The notes: generated by a model not told the origin, from the letters alone. Counted from the first letter of the stretch, positions 10,732 to 24,400 are shown. The stretch: DNA of 64,000 nucleotides from Vanrija pseudolonga (GCF_020906515.1 NC_085850.1:992001-1056000), one strand, 5' to 3'. Program-made: numbers and translations.

Positions 10732-13700
10732 TCAGCGCTGTTCCAAACCCGACACCGCTCCTCCCTCACGGTCGACCCGATACAGCTCCGCCATCGCCCC
10801 AGTGTTACTACTCACGCTGCTCTGCAGAGCACGAGCGTGTGCGTCCGGATCCTTGGGTTCGAGAAGCAAGCTAAGGTCGTAGAAGTCCGAGTCGTCGCGC
10901 TCGGCGTCGGTCATGCCCTCCTCGATAAAGTCCAACACAGGCTGGTACACGACCAGGTTGTATGGCTGGGACTGGTACTGTTGAATGTCGCGCAGCACAT
11001 CGGCCGTGAGCTGGCGCTTGAAGAAGTTGATCAGCAGCGGGCCGCCAGACTCGTTGGACTGGCGAGGCCCGTTGGTTGCTGATGTCGCGGTGGTAGCAGC
11101 GCTGCGCGTCGTGCCAGCCATTGACGGTGCACGAGGGATCGAGCTCGTCGAGGTTGACGGTGTCATGGCGATGGACGAATTGTTTGGAGTCTGTGCGACC
11201 ACAAAGTCCTTGTTGCCCTCCTCGATGAACACAAGCGCCGAGAGGTAGAAACCAAAGAACGGCACGCAAGGAGGGTTGATCGTCTTGAGCATCTCCTTGT
11301 ACTTTTGGAAGTTCTTGGTCCGGTCCATTGTGTCCTCGATCGCATTGAACTCGCGCATAGACTTGTCGGGGACCAGCTCCCACGTCTTCTTGAGACGCGT
11401 GATACCAGAGCCAGACAGACCCGAGAAGACGCCCGCCATGCCGGCAAAGTTGTTGAGCTGGCGAAGCTCGGTGGCAATGGCGATAAGATGGCGAAGAACC
11501 AATGATCGCTCCCTGACGTTCCTGCTGCGAAGAATGAGCAGCGACGTCCAGCGCGACAGGCGGTTGGTTGCCGTGATTGTGTGCATGAGGTTGGGGGCCA
11601 GTTCGGTGTTGTTCTCGGCTTGCCACGCCTTGTGCATGCACTCGATCGGCTTGATGCGCTGGTAATAGCCCGACTCCATGATTGTAAGCTGGCGCGCAAT
11701 CTCGAGAGCGGAATAGTCGAGGAACGTCACCGGTCGGCCTGGCTGCGACTTGATCGGCATGGGAGCAGGAGGAGCCGCCATGCCCTTGCCCGTCTGGCGC
11801 GCGGCGTTCAGGTCAAGGCGCTTACGCTAACCTTGTCAGCGATCGTCAAGAAGGAGCGCACTCACGCTTCGTCCAATGAGTGTGTCAAGCTGCCTGACAA
11901 GCATCTCTTTCGCGCCCACTGTCCGTGCCTGCGCAAACGCCTCGACCTTGGCGAGGAGCTCCTCGTCTTGGCCTTCGACAAAGTGCTGGTCGAGCCAAGT
12001 TTTTAAGGTATTCACAACTCTGGGCAGGTTAGCACATCGTCCAAGCTCGCAGCCCGTACCTGAGGCGGATAGGTGTCTGCTTCCTGACCGTCCACTGCAT
12101 GAGCTCTTCTTCGTTCAGCCCAGGAGGCGGCTGGATGTCGAACCGCTCGATTAGGAGATCGATGAGCTCTTCTGTTGTCACAAACGAACGGTATGTGAGC
12201 ATGAAGGCCTTGAAGAAGTTTGTGTCGGCCGCAGTGTGCGCTGTGAGACGCTCAACCAGAACTTGGATCGTGCCGGCCTTGAGGACGTGGTTGTCATCTT
12301 CCACAATCTCCCCAGGTGGGTAGGCAGTGGCGAGATACCAGGGCTCAGACTTGCCCATCATGGCCATGGGAGGAGGAGGTGCGGCAGGGGATACAGGCGT
12401 TGAGGGCACTGCGGGCACGGATGCCCCCTGAGTTCGAGAGAACGTGTCGTCGCCAAGCAGCTTGGCCAGCTTCTTGCTGCCCGATCTGTTCCTGTTGGTG
12501 CGAGGCTCCTCTGGGGCATCGCTGCTGGAACGATTCCGGAGGAAACTGGGGACGGCCTTGAGAATGCTGGCGCGGTTGTTCGCGCGCACACTGCCAGCCT
12601 CAGACTCTTGCTGGTACGGCAGCGACGTCTGCGAGCTGGACGCATCGGTCGCCTTCTTGGCGGCCACGCTAGTCTGACTCGCAATGGTCGACTGCGAGTG
12701 GCGGCGAGACGAAGGCTGGTGGCTTGACTCGATAGATCGGTGGCGGTTCTGAATCTCCTCGCGTTCAAGAACCTCCTTCTCTGGCCCAGTTGGCTGAGTA
12801 GCGCTCGACTCTGACGACGCCATCGACTTTGACCGTGTATGCGTGTCTCCTGCTAATCGCTGGAGATCGTGTGACCGGTGCGAGCGGTGGGATTCAAAGG
12901 AGGCCACAGAGTACGTGCGCCCGTGAGCAGAGGCAGCCGCGCGACGAATGGCACCACCGGGTGAACGCTGGCCCATGGCGCCGCGGACGACTCCCTGTTC
13001 GATCGCCGCGGTCTGCTGCTGGGAGACCACGAGCAGAGCCGATAGGGCACGGAAGACGGTCGTGACTGCCTTTGTGAGAGCTTCTAGCGAGGCCGGGGAA
13101 CCTGGCGTGTCGGAGCGCAGGTAGATGTCGGCCGAGGTCGTGTCTAAGGCGATGGCGGCGTCATCCAAGTCGCGAATGCCATGACGGGCTTGCACCACAA
13201 GGTCAGCGTAGAGCCTGATCTCCTCTTCGCGAAGCGTCTCGGATCCGTTTTCTTCAGATGCGTCGCCATCGAGGTCAATGGCCACGGCAACGTCAATGTG
13301 GGCGATTGCGTCTCTGAAGCGAGCCGACGCGCGAATGATTTCAAGCACGCCTCCGTCGGCAGACGTGTTGGCGGCGCGGACGACGGCGTCGACCTCGGCC
13401 TTTAACTTCTGGATCTCGACAACGGCGGCCTGGTCGAGTGGGCGGAGGACGGTATCCAAAGCAGGACCAAAGCCAAATCGTCCCGACATGAAATCACCAA
13501 GTGACTCGGCTCCAAACCAGGCGACCAGGTGCTTTGCTGGCTGATTCTCGCGCTCAGCAGCGGGCACATGGGCGAGCACGACGTTGGGAAGGTCGTCGAT
13601 GAGGTCGCGGAGCTTGGTGATAGCACGCATAACGGCATTCCACGATGAGGTGCCAACATCTGAAGCTCGAGGGCCCGAAATGGTGTTGCTGATCGACATG

Positions 13701-15656
13701 GATAGGAGGCCCATAACGCCCATGAGGTTCAACGAATCAACCCAAGGCGGGCGAGGCATGGGCTCGCTGACGGTCGAGTCGATGCCTCCTGGGGGAGGAA
13801 GAATGGGGCCAACGTAGCCAAAGGCGGTCATGAGATGGCGGATGGCTGTGGTGAGACGCGCCTGACCGTCCTTGAGTTGGCGAACGGCAGCGTCATCGTT
13901 GAGCACGGCCACAGCCATGCCCGATCCAGACTGGATATCGCGAGCCAGAGCGACTTCCTCCTCCGCTGCCGAACCTGCGACAGCAGCGCTGTAGAGAGAG
14001 TTGATGGCGTCGGTGACCTGCTCTGTGAGCTGAGCCATGGTCAAGCGTTCTGGCTCGTCGTAGAGCGGAGCAACGGCAGAGCGTATCCTGTCCTCCCAGT
14101 CGGTCTGTGCGCGTCGACGCGTTGTGATAGACCTCCGAGCATCAGATCGCATTGTGGCTCCAACGCTCGCGCGACGGGGGGGTGGATCCTGGAGGACGCC
14201 GTCTACTGTCGTGGATGAGGGCGGGGGGTCGCGGCGCGTCTCGCCAGTCTGCTGGTTGTAGTAGTAGTAGTTGCGGCCGTCATCACTGAGGCCGACCGAC
14301 CATGGGTAAGGAACGGTCACTCCTGCGCGGCTTGGGTGGATGCCGAACACGTCGTCTGGGGCCATTGAAGACGAGGGCGGTCGCGACGCGCGAGACACTG
14401 TTGACGACGTGGATGCGGGGCGACGCGCGCGCTCTTGGATGTGATGCGGTTGTGGTGGTTGGTAGTACGAACGATCAAAGGACGAGGCGCTGCGTTGGTG
14501 CTGGTAGTTCCTGCTTTGTCCTTGGCCGCCACCATAATAGCGATGGCCATCGAGATCGCGTTGTTCGACACTGTGTTCGCTCAAGTGATCCATTTCTGCC
14601 AGTCGCGCAAAACCGTCGGCATCCTCGTCGCCATCTCCTGGGAGGCCCCATTGCTCCTCGCCGGTGTGGATGTTGACGTAGAAGATCTGAGAGGGAAAAA
14701 AGCAGTCAGTCCAGCACTCCTTTGGTCTCTCCCGCAACAAGCCTGCTCACATTTCCTTGCGGGGTCGCCCTTGGGACCCAGACATCGTTTCCGTGCGAGT
14801 AGTGAGCAGCCGAGATTTGCGCCTGTGGCTGACCACGCGAGTGATGGGCAGGCCTGAGGGTCAGGTCTGGATCGTCGATTTCTTCGTAGTCAGCAGCCGT
14901 CACAGTGTGACGCTTGGACGCACGGTCCGCGCGCAGCTGGCCGCGTGCAGAGTGTTGTCGGCCGTCACTACGACCTTCCATGAGTTCAAAGGCGAGATTG
15001 TCGAGCGAGGTGGCCGACGTGTCACCTCCCCAGCTGTCACCCCAGCCGTGACCTAGGCTCTCCTCGAGGCCGAGGACATCTGCTGCCGATCCGTTGCGTG
15101 CGATTGCCCTGCCATCAGCGGCAATCTCCACGTCGTACTGGTCGTCGTAGTCGTCGACAACGTCGTCGTATGGCTCGTAGGGCTCATCGACGCCGTCAAA
15201 GTCGTCTGAGTCGAGGTCGTCAATGTTCTCGACATAGTTGCTGGGGAACCAGCCGCGGGCCTCGCCGAGCATGCCGTCCCACCAGCCGCTCGAGAGCATG
15301 GTGAGGACCTCGATGATGTCGCTGGCATTGAAGCTCAGCGCCGACTCGTCGGTGGCCTCAAAGTCGTAGACGGCGCGGACGGCATAGCGTTGGCCTTCTG
15401 GGACGCGGACTGCACCAGAGCTGTCAGGGAGGAGGAGGTCGATTCTTGCTGCTGGTAAGTGGGATTGAGACATTGCGCGATGCGTGTTGTTGTTGTTATT
15501 GTTGGCAGCTGCGCTGCTGCTGGAGTAGTCGACAGGGCGATACCCGTTGCCTGCGGCATGGCTAGATGGGCCTGGGTCGTTGAGATCAACTATTCCGAGG
15601 CCCTCGAGTGCCGACTGGGCCGATATGATCGAGGAAGAATGGCGTGCGTCGGCCAT
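10732..15656 (-). CDS. CDC25: Cdc25-type Ras guanine-nucleotide exchange factor with SH3 and WW motifs
   Basis: Five exons: 14751-15656, 12060-14686, 11866-12019 and 10732-11826 (four clear, a fifth possible), about 1593 residues. Order: SH3 at about residues 92-147 (AVRAVYDFEATDESALSF, GWWDGML, GWFPSNYVE); acidic linker; WW-like NIFYVNIHTGEEQW across the first splice (about 303-317); second WW (PYPWSVGLSDDGRNYYYYNQ, about 425-455); long Ser-rich region; RasGEF_N (ADTNFFKAFMLTYRSFVTTE); catalytic RasGEF with ARQLTIMESGYYQRIKPIE, NRLSRWTSLLILRS and PCVPFFGFYLSALVFIEEGN. It should load Ras with GTP upstream of cAMP/PKA signalling. A GTGAGT near the end could splice to give a C-terminus ending ALQSSA. 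Symbol is by family; orthology is probable. Confidence 0.88.
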
Positions 15657-18600
15657 GGCGGGGAGCTGTGCGAGGGAAAGAAGCAGAGATGGGGGAGGGG
15701 AGGGACGAGTGGCCGCGCGCGTCCGAGGTCAAACGACTACTTCCTCGTGGTGGAAGGGGGCGGCGGACGGGGCGAGCAAACCGAGAGGGCGTGTATGCCT
15801 CGTCGAGACCCGGGGCGTGTGATGGCGAAACGGATAGATTGTCGACGAGGGCAGCGAGTGGGGCGCCTGTGGAAACGCTGCAGTGACAGGAGGAGCGAGC
15901 TAGCCTTGACTTGCCCGGGACTCTGGAAGGCCCAGGCGTGCTGGCTGCTGGCGAGCGACTGCTGCTGCTGCTAGCTGCTTGCTGGTGCGTTGCCTCTGCT
16001 GCCTTGTGCTTGCTTGTTGCTGATGCTAGAGAACAGTCGGTGTGCGCACGGGCGACAGCGGGCGGGCCGGGCGAGGGCGAGTGGTGATGCCGCGCGCGGA
16101 TGGTAGTCGAGTGGGCGAGCAAGTGGGCGAGGCGAGGCGAGGTCGTGTCAATGTCGACGACAATTGCCTGGCTGGTGGCCGCTGGCTGGCTGCAATGCTC
16201 TTGCGCTCAGCTCTCCGGCCTGTGTTGCAGCAGCGGAGTGTGCGCGCGTGCGGCGTGCAGAGGGATAGAGCCGGGGGCAGACGGAGGGCCCAAGGTGCAG
16301 GCAGGCAGCAAGAGTGCTCTGTGCGCGCGAGGCAGCGCGCGCGCGTGCGGGATGACCGTGAGCCAGCCGCGTGCTGCGAGGAGCACGAGCAAGCGGGCGG
16401 GCGGGCGGCCGGACGGGGCGCAGCGAGCGAGTCGGCAGCAAGGGGCGGTACGTGCGTGCGTGCGTGTGCGCGCGCGTCGTCGTGTTGCTGCTGCAGACTT
16501 GGGGTGTGCAAAGTGTCGTGTGTGTGTCTTGTGTTCGAGGATGCTGCTGCAGCAAGACGGAGAAGTGTGATGGGCGACGGACGGGGGTGGTGTGCCTGCC
16601 CGACTGGCTGGTTGCGTCGTTGCACGCTGCACGCTGCTTGAATTTGGGCGGAATGAATGGAACCAACAGCGCGGCACACCCACCCACCACCACCCACGGC
16701 TCACCATGGACAGTCCAGGGGCAAGCAGGGTTCCCACTCTGGACGTGACGGCACGCAACACCGGTGGGCCGGCAACTACTGCATAGGCTTCTGCACGCAG
16801 CAGCAGCACGTCCATCGCGCACGCAGACAACGTCCTCCGGGTTACTCGCAAGCCATGCATGCATGCTACTGCGCGCCGCAAGGGAGGCGCAGACAGCCAG
16901 GACAGCCAGCGAGCGCGCGCGGCGCCTCGCCGCGGCGTTGGCGCTCGCTGGCGCTGAGACGCACCTCGGCGAACGAGCGCGAGCGAGCGTGAGCGCCTCA
17001 ACTTGCCAAGGAGTGAGCGAGCGACGCCGGTGGGCATTTCGGGGGACACCTTACTTGCTTGCATCCAGCAGTCTGGACCCCCGACGGACAGACGCGATGC
17101 ATCTGTCCTGCGTGTCTGTCGAGCGAGGAGGCGGCGGGCGCCCTCTCGGAGAAAGCAGCAGCGGCGGCTGCAGGGCTGCAACAGCATGCCGCAGCCAGGC
17201 AGGGTCTTTCTTGGCTGGCTGGCTGGCTGGCTGGCTGCTCGAGTTGCCCTCTGCGCCGCCCCGCCGCGCCAGCTGCCGCCGAGAGACACGGCGACACCAG
17301 CACTGTGGTACTGCACGATCCCTTATGCCACCGGCGCAAACGGGGTCGAAAGCACAACGTAACTGCCCTGCGCCAGGACGCGTAACATTGCTCTCTCGTC
17401 AGTGAGTATGGATATGCTCGAAGCAGGTAGCTTGCACGGTACGATCGCACGATACGCGCCCGCCCGCGCGCCGGCGCGCCGCCGGAACGAACGAACAAAC
17501 GAACAAACGGAACGCTTGTCACGCTCTCGCATCACGGCGGGCTGCTGGCATGCTGCTAGTATGCATCCCATCCATCCCTTGCAGCACGCATCCCCCGGCC
17601 CTCGGAGCAATGCTGGCCTGCTGGCAGCAGAACCAAGGGAGGCGAGGGCGTGACCTGACCACCACCTGAGCCAGGTACCAACTTTGGACTCTCGGTTCGG
17701 GGCAAAAAAGTCGCAAGAGCAGCTTACTTACCGCGGCGATAGACCCTCGCATCCTCGTTATTCCTGCAGCAAGGTACATGGCCTGTCGGCCGCTTCACCG
17801 CAGCCAGCTCCCGACAAAGACGCCTCCCCCAGCCCAGCCCGCAGTTGTGTACAGGGAGAGATGTGGCCCAGGTCTTGAGCCCCGCGTGATGCAACTCTTT
17901 CTTGCCCCACCCCCGTTTGGCTGTCGTCAGAACAAGCAGTGCCCCCCCTCCCTTTGATCCCTGTGTTCTTCTCGTTCCTGGCGCGCCATTCTGCGTCGTC
18001 ATAATCAATGCAAACGCCTCGCAATCTTTGGGTGCAGCCAGTGCTGCCCAGTCGCGTCCACCCTCTCGGCCACCCTCGAACGACCGACCTCCGGCGCCAC
18101 CGTGGCGGCCGACCATCACCGCCGCAAACCCACAATCCCAGCCAGCACCCTCGACCTTACACAAGCCACACATGCATCTCCAATCGTCCATGGCGACACG
18201 AGATCACACACCCGCAAGAGCACTACACAGGTCTACAGAGTGCACAGACGGAGTTTCGAGTGGGGGGACAGACAGGGTTGTCCACGCATGCGCGACTTGC
18301 TCGGCCACGTCGAGTCGGGCCGATCGAAAGCGGCAGTTGTTTGTTGTCAGGATGGCGGCGGCACCTCGGGCGGGGCGTCGCCGTGGCCGGCGGCGGCACT
18401 AGGGCGGACGGGGCGAGATGTCGAACACGACTCTAGCTATAAAACAGGTTGAACATTGAAAAGCACAAAACGGGGTTGGAGGTAATGCGGCGAAGCAGGG
18501 GACATATTTTCACAGGCGATAAGAGAGGCGAGAGAGGACGCTGTCGCGCGGCGACAGTGATGAGATCAAGGGACGGGGGCCGCACACATTTGGAACAAGA

Positions 18601-18717
18601 TGTGGTGTATTGTTGAAGTGGTCCAACTTGAGTGTCGGACAACGGCGGGTCGTATGTGACCCAAATGCTTTGGGGTTAATTGAGACAGATGCTAGTGTGC
18701 AATGCAGGTGGGATCGA
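15657..18717. other. Long upstream gap of the RasGEF gene
   Basis: Three kilobases with no ORF showing real-gene codon use; the long overlapping frames here are Arg/Ala/Cys-rich GC artefacts. Visible are GCGCGC and TGCGTGCGTG tracts around 16320-16480, a (GGCT) run at 17208-17233, and an AAACGAACAAACGAACAAACGG stretch near 17490 (in parts). The RasGEF ATG lies at the left end, so its 5' UTR and promoter must fall here. The right end is the 3' flank of the Bni4-like gene. Confidence 0.5.
17208..17233. repeat. (GGCT)n microsatellite
   Basis: A run of about six GGCT units lies some 1.55 kb upstream of the RasGEF ATG. Similar runs recur upstream of other regulatory genes in the window (near 32631, 37835, 47610 and, imperfectly, 54835). 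Confidence 0.7.
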
Positions 18718-21491
18718 TCATGCAAAGTAGTGCGTGTAAACCCTCGACGAAGGGTGGACCGGCATCTCGAGCTTGAAGGCGTTCAGCTCCTGCTTGATCG
18801 ACATGGCCAGTTCAGGCGTCAGACCTGGAAACAGTCAGCGTCATGCTTACGAGTCTAAACGCTTACGATTGCAGGTGGCTGGCTCGGAACGACGGTCATA
18901 AGTTCCGGCATCGTATGTGCTGTAAACCGCACACTCGGGTGCCCAGACGAGGCGGCGACGAGCAGGCGCTGTCATCGACCTCGTCTGAGGAGGTGGCACT
19001 GGGCCGCCACCAGCCAGAGAGAGGTTCGGCGCAGAAGTGTTAAGCGCCGGCTGCGTGAAGATGGAAGGGCGCAGGTCGAGCTGGATAGGAGTAGAGTCGA
19101 ATGGCGAGAAGTCGGGGGACAGCGGGTCGTACGCGGCCTCGGGGCGGTCGGCCGTGTGGGCCGCATGTGCCACACCATCGATGCGCTCCGGTGTAGGTGC
19201 TGGCAGCGAAGGGAGGAGGCTGGGGTTGGCACGGGCAGCTGGCGCACGTGTCGGCTCAACCGCAGGGGGCGTCGGGCGGCTAGCCGCCAACTCGAGGTGC
19301 TCGTTGGAGACAACAGCTGCGGAATGGTCAGCAAGGAGATCAGTTTGTGCACAGCCACACACTCACTCCTCAGGATGCCCTTCTTGGGCTGGGCGTAACG
19401 GTCAATGTGCGGTCTCGCCCAGAGGGGCTGGAAGTCATCGTCCTCGTCGAGAGAAGCGTTCAACATGCGCGATGTAACGTCGTCGACAGCTTCGCCTTCG
19501 GAAGTGTCGTCGCTGTCGTACTCTTGGCCGTTGACGGCAAAGGCGTGGACAACCGTTGGCGAGTGAGGTAGGACACGCACAACCGAGGTGCCGTTGGGCG
19601 ACGAAATGGACGCCGATGGCGCGGGCGTGTCCATGTCGGCCGCCTTTTGTTGAGGCTGGCCGGGGCGAGCAGCCGTGTTGATGTCCCAGGTTGGTTCGCC
19701 GCTGGGTCCACCAAACTCGGTCGTGGACGCCTTCTTGTTCGACTCGGCAGCCGCCTTTCTGTCTGCAGGCTTAGACTCGGCAACCTTGCGCTCAGCCTCA
19801 CGGCGAGAGCGCTGGGTGTGTTGGCGGGCAAGCTGAGCAGCTGGAGAGAGACCAGATAGCACGCGGTCGTCCTCCTCGGAAACGCGGTCGAGTTCCGCGT
19901 GCGCCCTGCTGATTTCTGCAGGCGCCGCTGTTGCCTTCTTGCCGCTCTTCTTCTTAAAGCTAAGAATAGAGGCTTGCTTCTCAGGAATGGGGGCGTCCTC
20001 ATCTTTGGGCTTGTCCTTGAAGATCTTCGAGATGCCCATGAGACTGTTCCGTCGCGCAAGCTTGCCGAGGGAACCCATCTTACGGATCATCATGCTCGCC
20101 GAGGAGACGGTGGATGACAATGAGATGTTGTCGGTCGACTTGTTCTTCATGCGGAAGAGGCCTCTCTTGGGCGCCTTGGAAGCCGTGGTCTGCGTGGTCC
20201 GCTCAGTCTCCGCCAGACTGACATCGCTACCCATGGCTTGTACATTGGCGAACGGAGCCGATGGAGGAGCAAAGTCTTGAGGGACATTGACGTTGACCGG
20301 AGCAAGCGAACGGGACAACGACGGAGGCGCCGAGCCCTTTGAGCGCGACGACGACGACTGAGGAGGACTGGGGTCATTCCTGGCGCGGCCTTTTGTGTTG
20401 CTCGAGCTCGTAGGCAGCTCGGGGAGAGGCCCCGACTTGGACAGGGGCGATCTGCTGGGTAAAGCGCTGGCAGGTGCAGCCGCGCTGGCCCCCTGGACTG
20501 CGCCTTTGGAGGAAGAAGATGTCGACGGCGGCCTCGAGATGTTGGGTGGGGATGTCACGCTTGGGGACGAGGTACGGGGCTGCGAAGAGGGCGGTGACTT
20601 TGCGCCATCGCCGCGGCCATCGCGGGAGCTCCTGTCACTCGATGACGAGTACTGGCGGTCGCGTAACTTGGGTGGTGGCACGAGGTCGGTTCCAGACGCA
20701 TCCGAGGTGGTTCGGCGATGCTCATCCACCGAGGAAGATGCTGGGCCGCCCTTTGCGTAGTCGCTCAGCGACACGGAGGGCTGGGATGTTGAGCGCGACA
20801 TGCCAGACTCGGAGGAGGGTGAAGGGCGGTGTGAAGGCCCGCGCTTGTATGGGTGAAATCCTTGGGCAGGCTGAAGGCCCTTCGGTGGCGCGCTCGACTG
20901 CGAGGCGCTTAGGCCGGTCATGCCCGCGCGAGGGCTTGCTGGGCCCGAAGTGGTTCGCCTCCGGGGCGGATCACTGGCTGCCGAGTAGTCATCGAGGTCT
21001 TGGGGGTGCTGTGCGGCTTGTTGCTGGGGCATATGGCCTGGGCCCGGCATGTGACCGCCAGCTACCATTTGTGAGTAAACGTGCGCCCAAGCTGAAAAGT
21101 CGGGCTGCTGATAGACTGGCGAAGGTGCGGCGCCGTTGGGGTAGGGGTTGAAAGGAGGAGCGTAGAAGGACGTTGCCGGTACTGGAGTGTTTGGCCAGGC
21201 AGGTTGAACGACAGGATAGTGAGGACCTGATGGCGGGAAGTAGCTTGTTGCGGCGTACTGTTGCTGCTGCTGCTGCTGTTGAGGATAGCCTGAAGGCGCA
21301 GGGGTCACAGGGGAAGGAGCGGGCGACGCAGAATTATTCGAGCCAGTTCGCGACCGTACGGGCGGGCCGGCAGGTGAAGGGGCGCGATCAAAGCTCGAGC
21401 TGGCAAAAGGAGCCGATGACGGACGAGAACGATCAAACGACGCGGCGTGGTCACGATGGGCCGCAGGTGAGGGTTGCATGAGGGTTGCCAT
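18718..21491 (-). CDS. Long disordered protein with Bni4-like C-terminus
   Basis: Three exons, 19367-21491, 18867-19316 and 18718-18824, give about 893 residues. The first 400 residues are Ser/Pro/Gln-rich with a poly-Gln tract. A basic patch (MIRKMGSLGKLARRNSLMG, then ISKIFKDK) sits near 480-500. KKGILR closes exon 1. The end reads RRLVWAPECAVYSTYDAGTY, then DRRSEPATCNRLTPELA, SIKQELNAFK, MPVHPSSRVYTHYFA. A conserved C-terminus of this kind is, from memory, found in Bni4-type bud-neck scaffolds that bind the phosphatase Glc7 and place chitin synthesis at the septum. The VxW/F-like docking site and terminal block are what support this. The rest is too divergent to judge, so the name is tentative. 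Confidence 0.6.
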
Positions 21492-24400
21492 GCTGTGTTC
21501 TGCTGCATGTCAGTCAGTATCAGCCGGACGTGCGCGTGGGAGAGAGGTCGCATGGACATGAAGCGGGCGGGGAGGGACGCGGCGGTCGATTGACCCTCGA
21601 GAGGTCGATCAGATGGGGCCACTTACATCAGAGACGCTTTTGAAGTCGGACCAACAGTCGCGCTGGTTTGCGAGCCGTTGTCTTTGAAGGAGCGTGGGTT
21701 CCGTCTGTGAGGAGCCGAGCTAGAGCAGTAACTCTCTATCGAACGAGTCAGCCCGTGCTGCTGCGGAGAGAAGAGGGTGATGACGTGTTATGCGAGAAGC
21801 GGTGGCGAGATGGAGGTTGGGGAGGGAAGGTGCAAGGCGCGATGGTGGAGCCTAGCGCCTTGGAGAGGGCGTGATCGTCCTTGTCGGTGTCGTCGACGCG
21901 TCTGTCGACACGCAGACAGAGTGACCGAGGGGGAGAGACGGACGGCAGTGTCGGTGTGGAATGTGTGGGCAGGCAGTGTGGGTGGGACGGGAACAAGGTT
22001 GATGAATTGAGGGAACGGAACAAGATTGACTCACAACGTGGAAGCAGCGCGCGGGTTTGCAAGGTTGCGGATTATGTTACAACGAGCGTCTTGCGCCGAG
22101 AAAAGGAGAGAAGTACAGGTCGAGCGAATGGAGCTTGCGACGGCGTTGAAAGGTGTGCGTTGAGAATGTGGAGCAGCTGGGGATCGCACGGGAATAGGGT
22201 GTAGGGGGGTGCGTGTGGGTGGTGGGTGTGGGTTAGGGAGGGGAGGGAGCGGCGGCGGCGCCGTGTATTTGGTGGTGCGAGTTGCTAGGGTGTAGTGGGA
22301 GGGAGGGAGTTGCCAGGGGCGACGTCGCAGACGTCTGAGCAGAAGCGGCGGGCGACGGGCGATGGCAGCGGCGGCGGCGGCAGCAGCGGAGGGCGGAAGG
22401 GGGGAAGAGGCGTCGGCGTGTCGGCTGGCTCGCGAGGCTCGGGGCTCTGGCTCTTGTTTGCTTTGGTGGTGTTGGTTGTCCTTTGTGGTATGGGTGATGG
22501 GTTGGTGTGTGTGCGTGAGTCTGTGTGCACACGGTGTGGGTTGTGCAAGTGCGCGCGTGCGTGCGGTGCAGTGCGGTGGTGCCTTGGTGGTTGGTTGGTG
22601 GTGTGTGTGTGCGAGGGCGGACGGACGGGTCGAGTTTCACGTTTGCCCACTAGGAGAGAGAGAGCTTGCCGGTCACGGACAGACGGGGACGATTCAAAGG
22701 GAGCCTTGGATACAATCAGAACGGGACAATGTTGCTTTTCTTTGGCTTCTGCTGTGCGTGTGTGCGTGTGTGCGTGTGTAGTGTGGTGTGTGCCGATTCG
22801 AGGACAAGGTGGTTAGCTTGTGCTGCTACGGGCAAGCCTAGTAGTAGTAGTAGCACTGCGCGGCGCGGCGCGAACTGGGGTGGTGCGATAGATCGGTAGG
22901 TTGAAAAAGAGCCAAAGCCTAAGCCATGGCGGGAAACGCGGGGGTGGGAGGTGGGAGGGTGCTACGCCGAGGTGGGCGAGAGCAAGCTTGAGCAACCGCA
23001 GCGGGCCAACGGCGCGGCGCAGTTCAACAACACGCCAGCAATCTGGGGTAACGGCGGCGGCGGCGTACGTTACCGAGGTGCGCTGCCGGCGTGTGGGAGG
23101 TATGTGTGGGGAGGGCAAGGATAGCTGTGGACACTGTTGCTGTTGCTGCCTGCTGCCTGCACACGACAGAGGGACGAGGAATGATACGCCGCGTGTTTCG
23201 TTTTCAAGTGTCCGAGGCAGCTGCGGACAATGGAGCGCGGTGCGCAGCACAACCCACACGGGAGGAGGATGCCTCTGCATGCTTGCTGCGTGCTGCGTGC
23301 CGCATGCCGCACGCCACGGCGTACCACTCGGCGACCAGCAGGATACCGGCCACGAGCCGCGGCGCCCGCCCACCCACCGCGCTGTGCCGTCTCCACGCGA
23401 CTTGCGGCGGCACGCCGAGAGAGCAAACAGGCGGCGTCACACGGCCAAGGCCTCAAGATTCCTCGGCAGAGCGGCGGGACCAAACACATGACCAAGGCGA
23501 CTCACCAGTCAATTAAGAGATGAACGGGGGGTTGGGGTTGGATGTTGTGCAACGAACAGAGAGAGAGCTTACACAATGCATAACAACACGAGACGACGAC
23601 AATCAGACGCGCGCGCTCGCGAGGCCGCTCCCAGCTCGAGCAGCAGCATACAAGGTTGGCTCTGGCAGCAGAGCTTGTATCTCGTGCCCACCAACCAACC
23701 CAGCCCCCCTTGCTGCCTGCCCTCCCTTGCCTCCCCCACCTGCCTGCCCAGCAAGTTCAGCCAGGGACGTCGCGCGCCAACGTCGATCCCACTGGGGGCC
23801 TTTTTTCCGGTCCGGCTCGGGTCCCCCGGCTCGCCCACGCCTCTGCTCTTGCACGCGCGCGCGCCACCCCAACCAAGGCAAGCAAGCAACAAGCATACAC
23901 ACACACACCCAAAGGCAAGCGAGCGTCGTGCATCAATTGAGCGAGCCCACCCAAAGCATACAGGCAGTCGTGTGCATAGCAAACATACATGGCTGGATGC
24001 ACCATGTCACTATGCACATGCAAAGGTCACTCACCCCCACCCGCCCCCCCTCGGCGCCGCCGACGCCGCGACCCCATGACCACCCACGCTCCGAGGTCGA
24101 GGTGGGAACGACAGTGTGAGAATCCAACACACCGAGCACCTCGTTACAGCCAGTTGCCCGGAATGGCTCGTCGTCCGCTGGTAAGAACAGAGCCAGCCAG
24201 GCCGGCCAGGTCCCACCCCACGCGCCTCCCCGCACAACCTGCAACCTGGCACCTGGCTGGCCAGACTGTCCTCTGTCCTCTGGGCCGCTGGGCTGCACGG
24301 CGATTTTGGCGCCGCGCCGCCCAAACTTGCCAGCCCTGGCCCAGGGCCAATGCCGTCGCATGGTCGTGGCAGTAAGCTCTGTCTCTATGAACTCCACGTG

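Noticed and set aside
16207-17316. 369-codon minus-strand frame upstream of the RasGEF
   Set aside because: Cys/Arg/His-rich low-complexity translation of GC and GGCT repeats; no splice structure or motif.
21243-21290. CTG/CAG run as a non-coding microsatellite
   Set aside because: It encodes the poly-Gln tract in the first exon of the Bni4-like gene.
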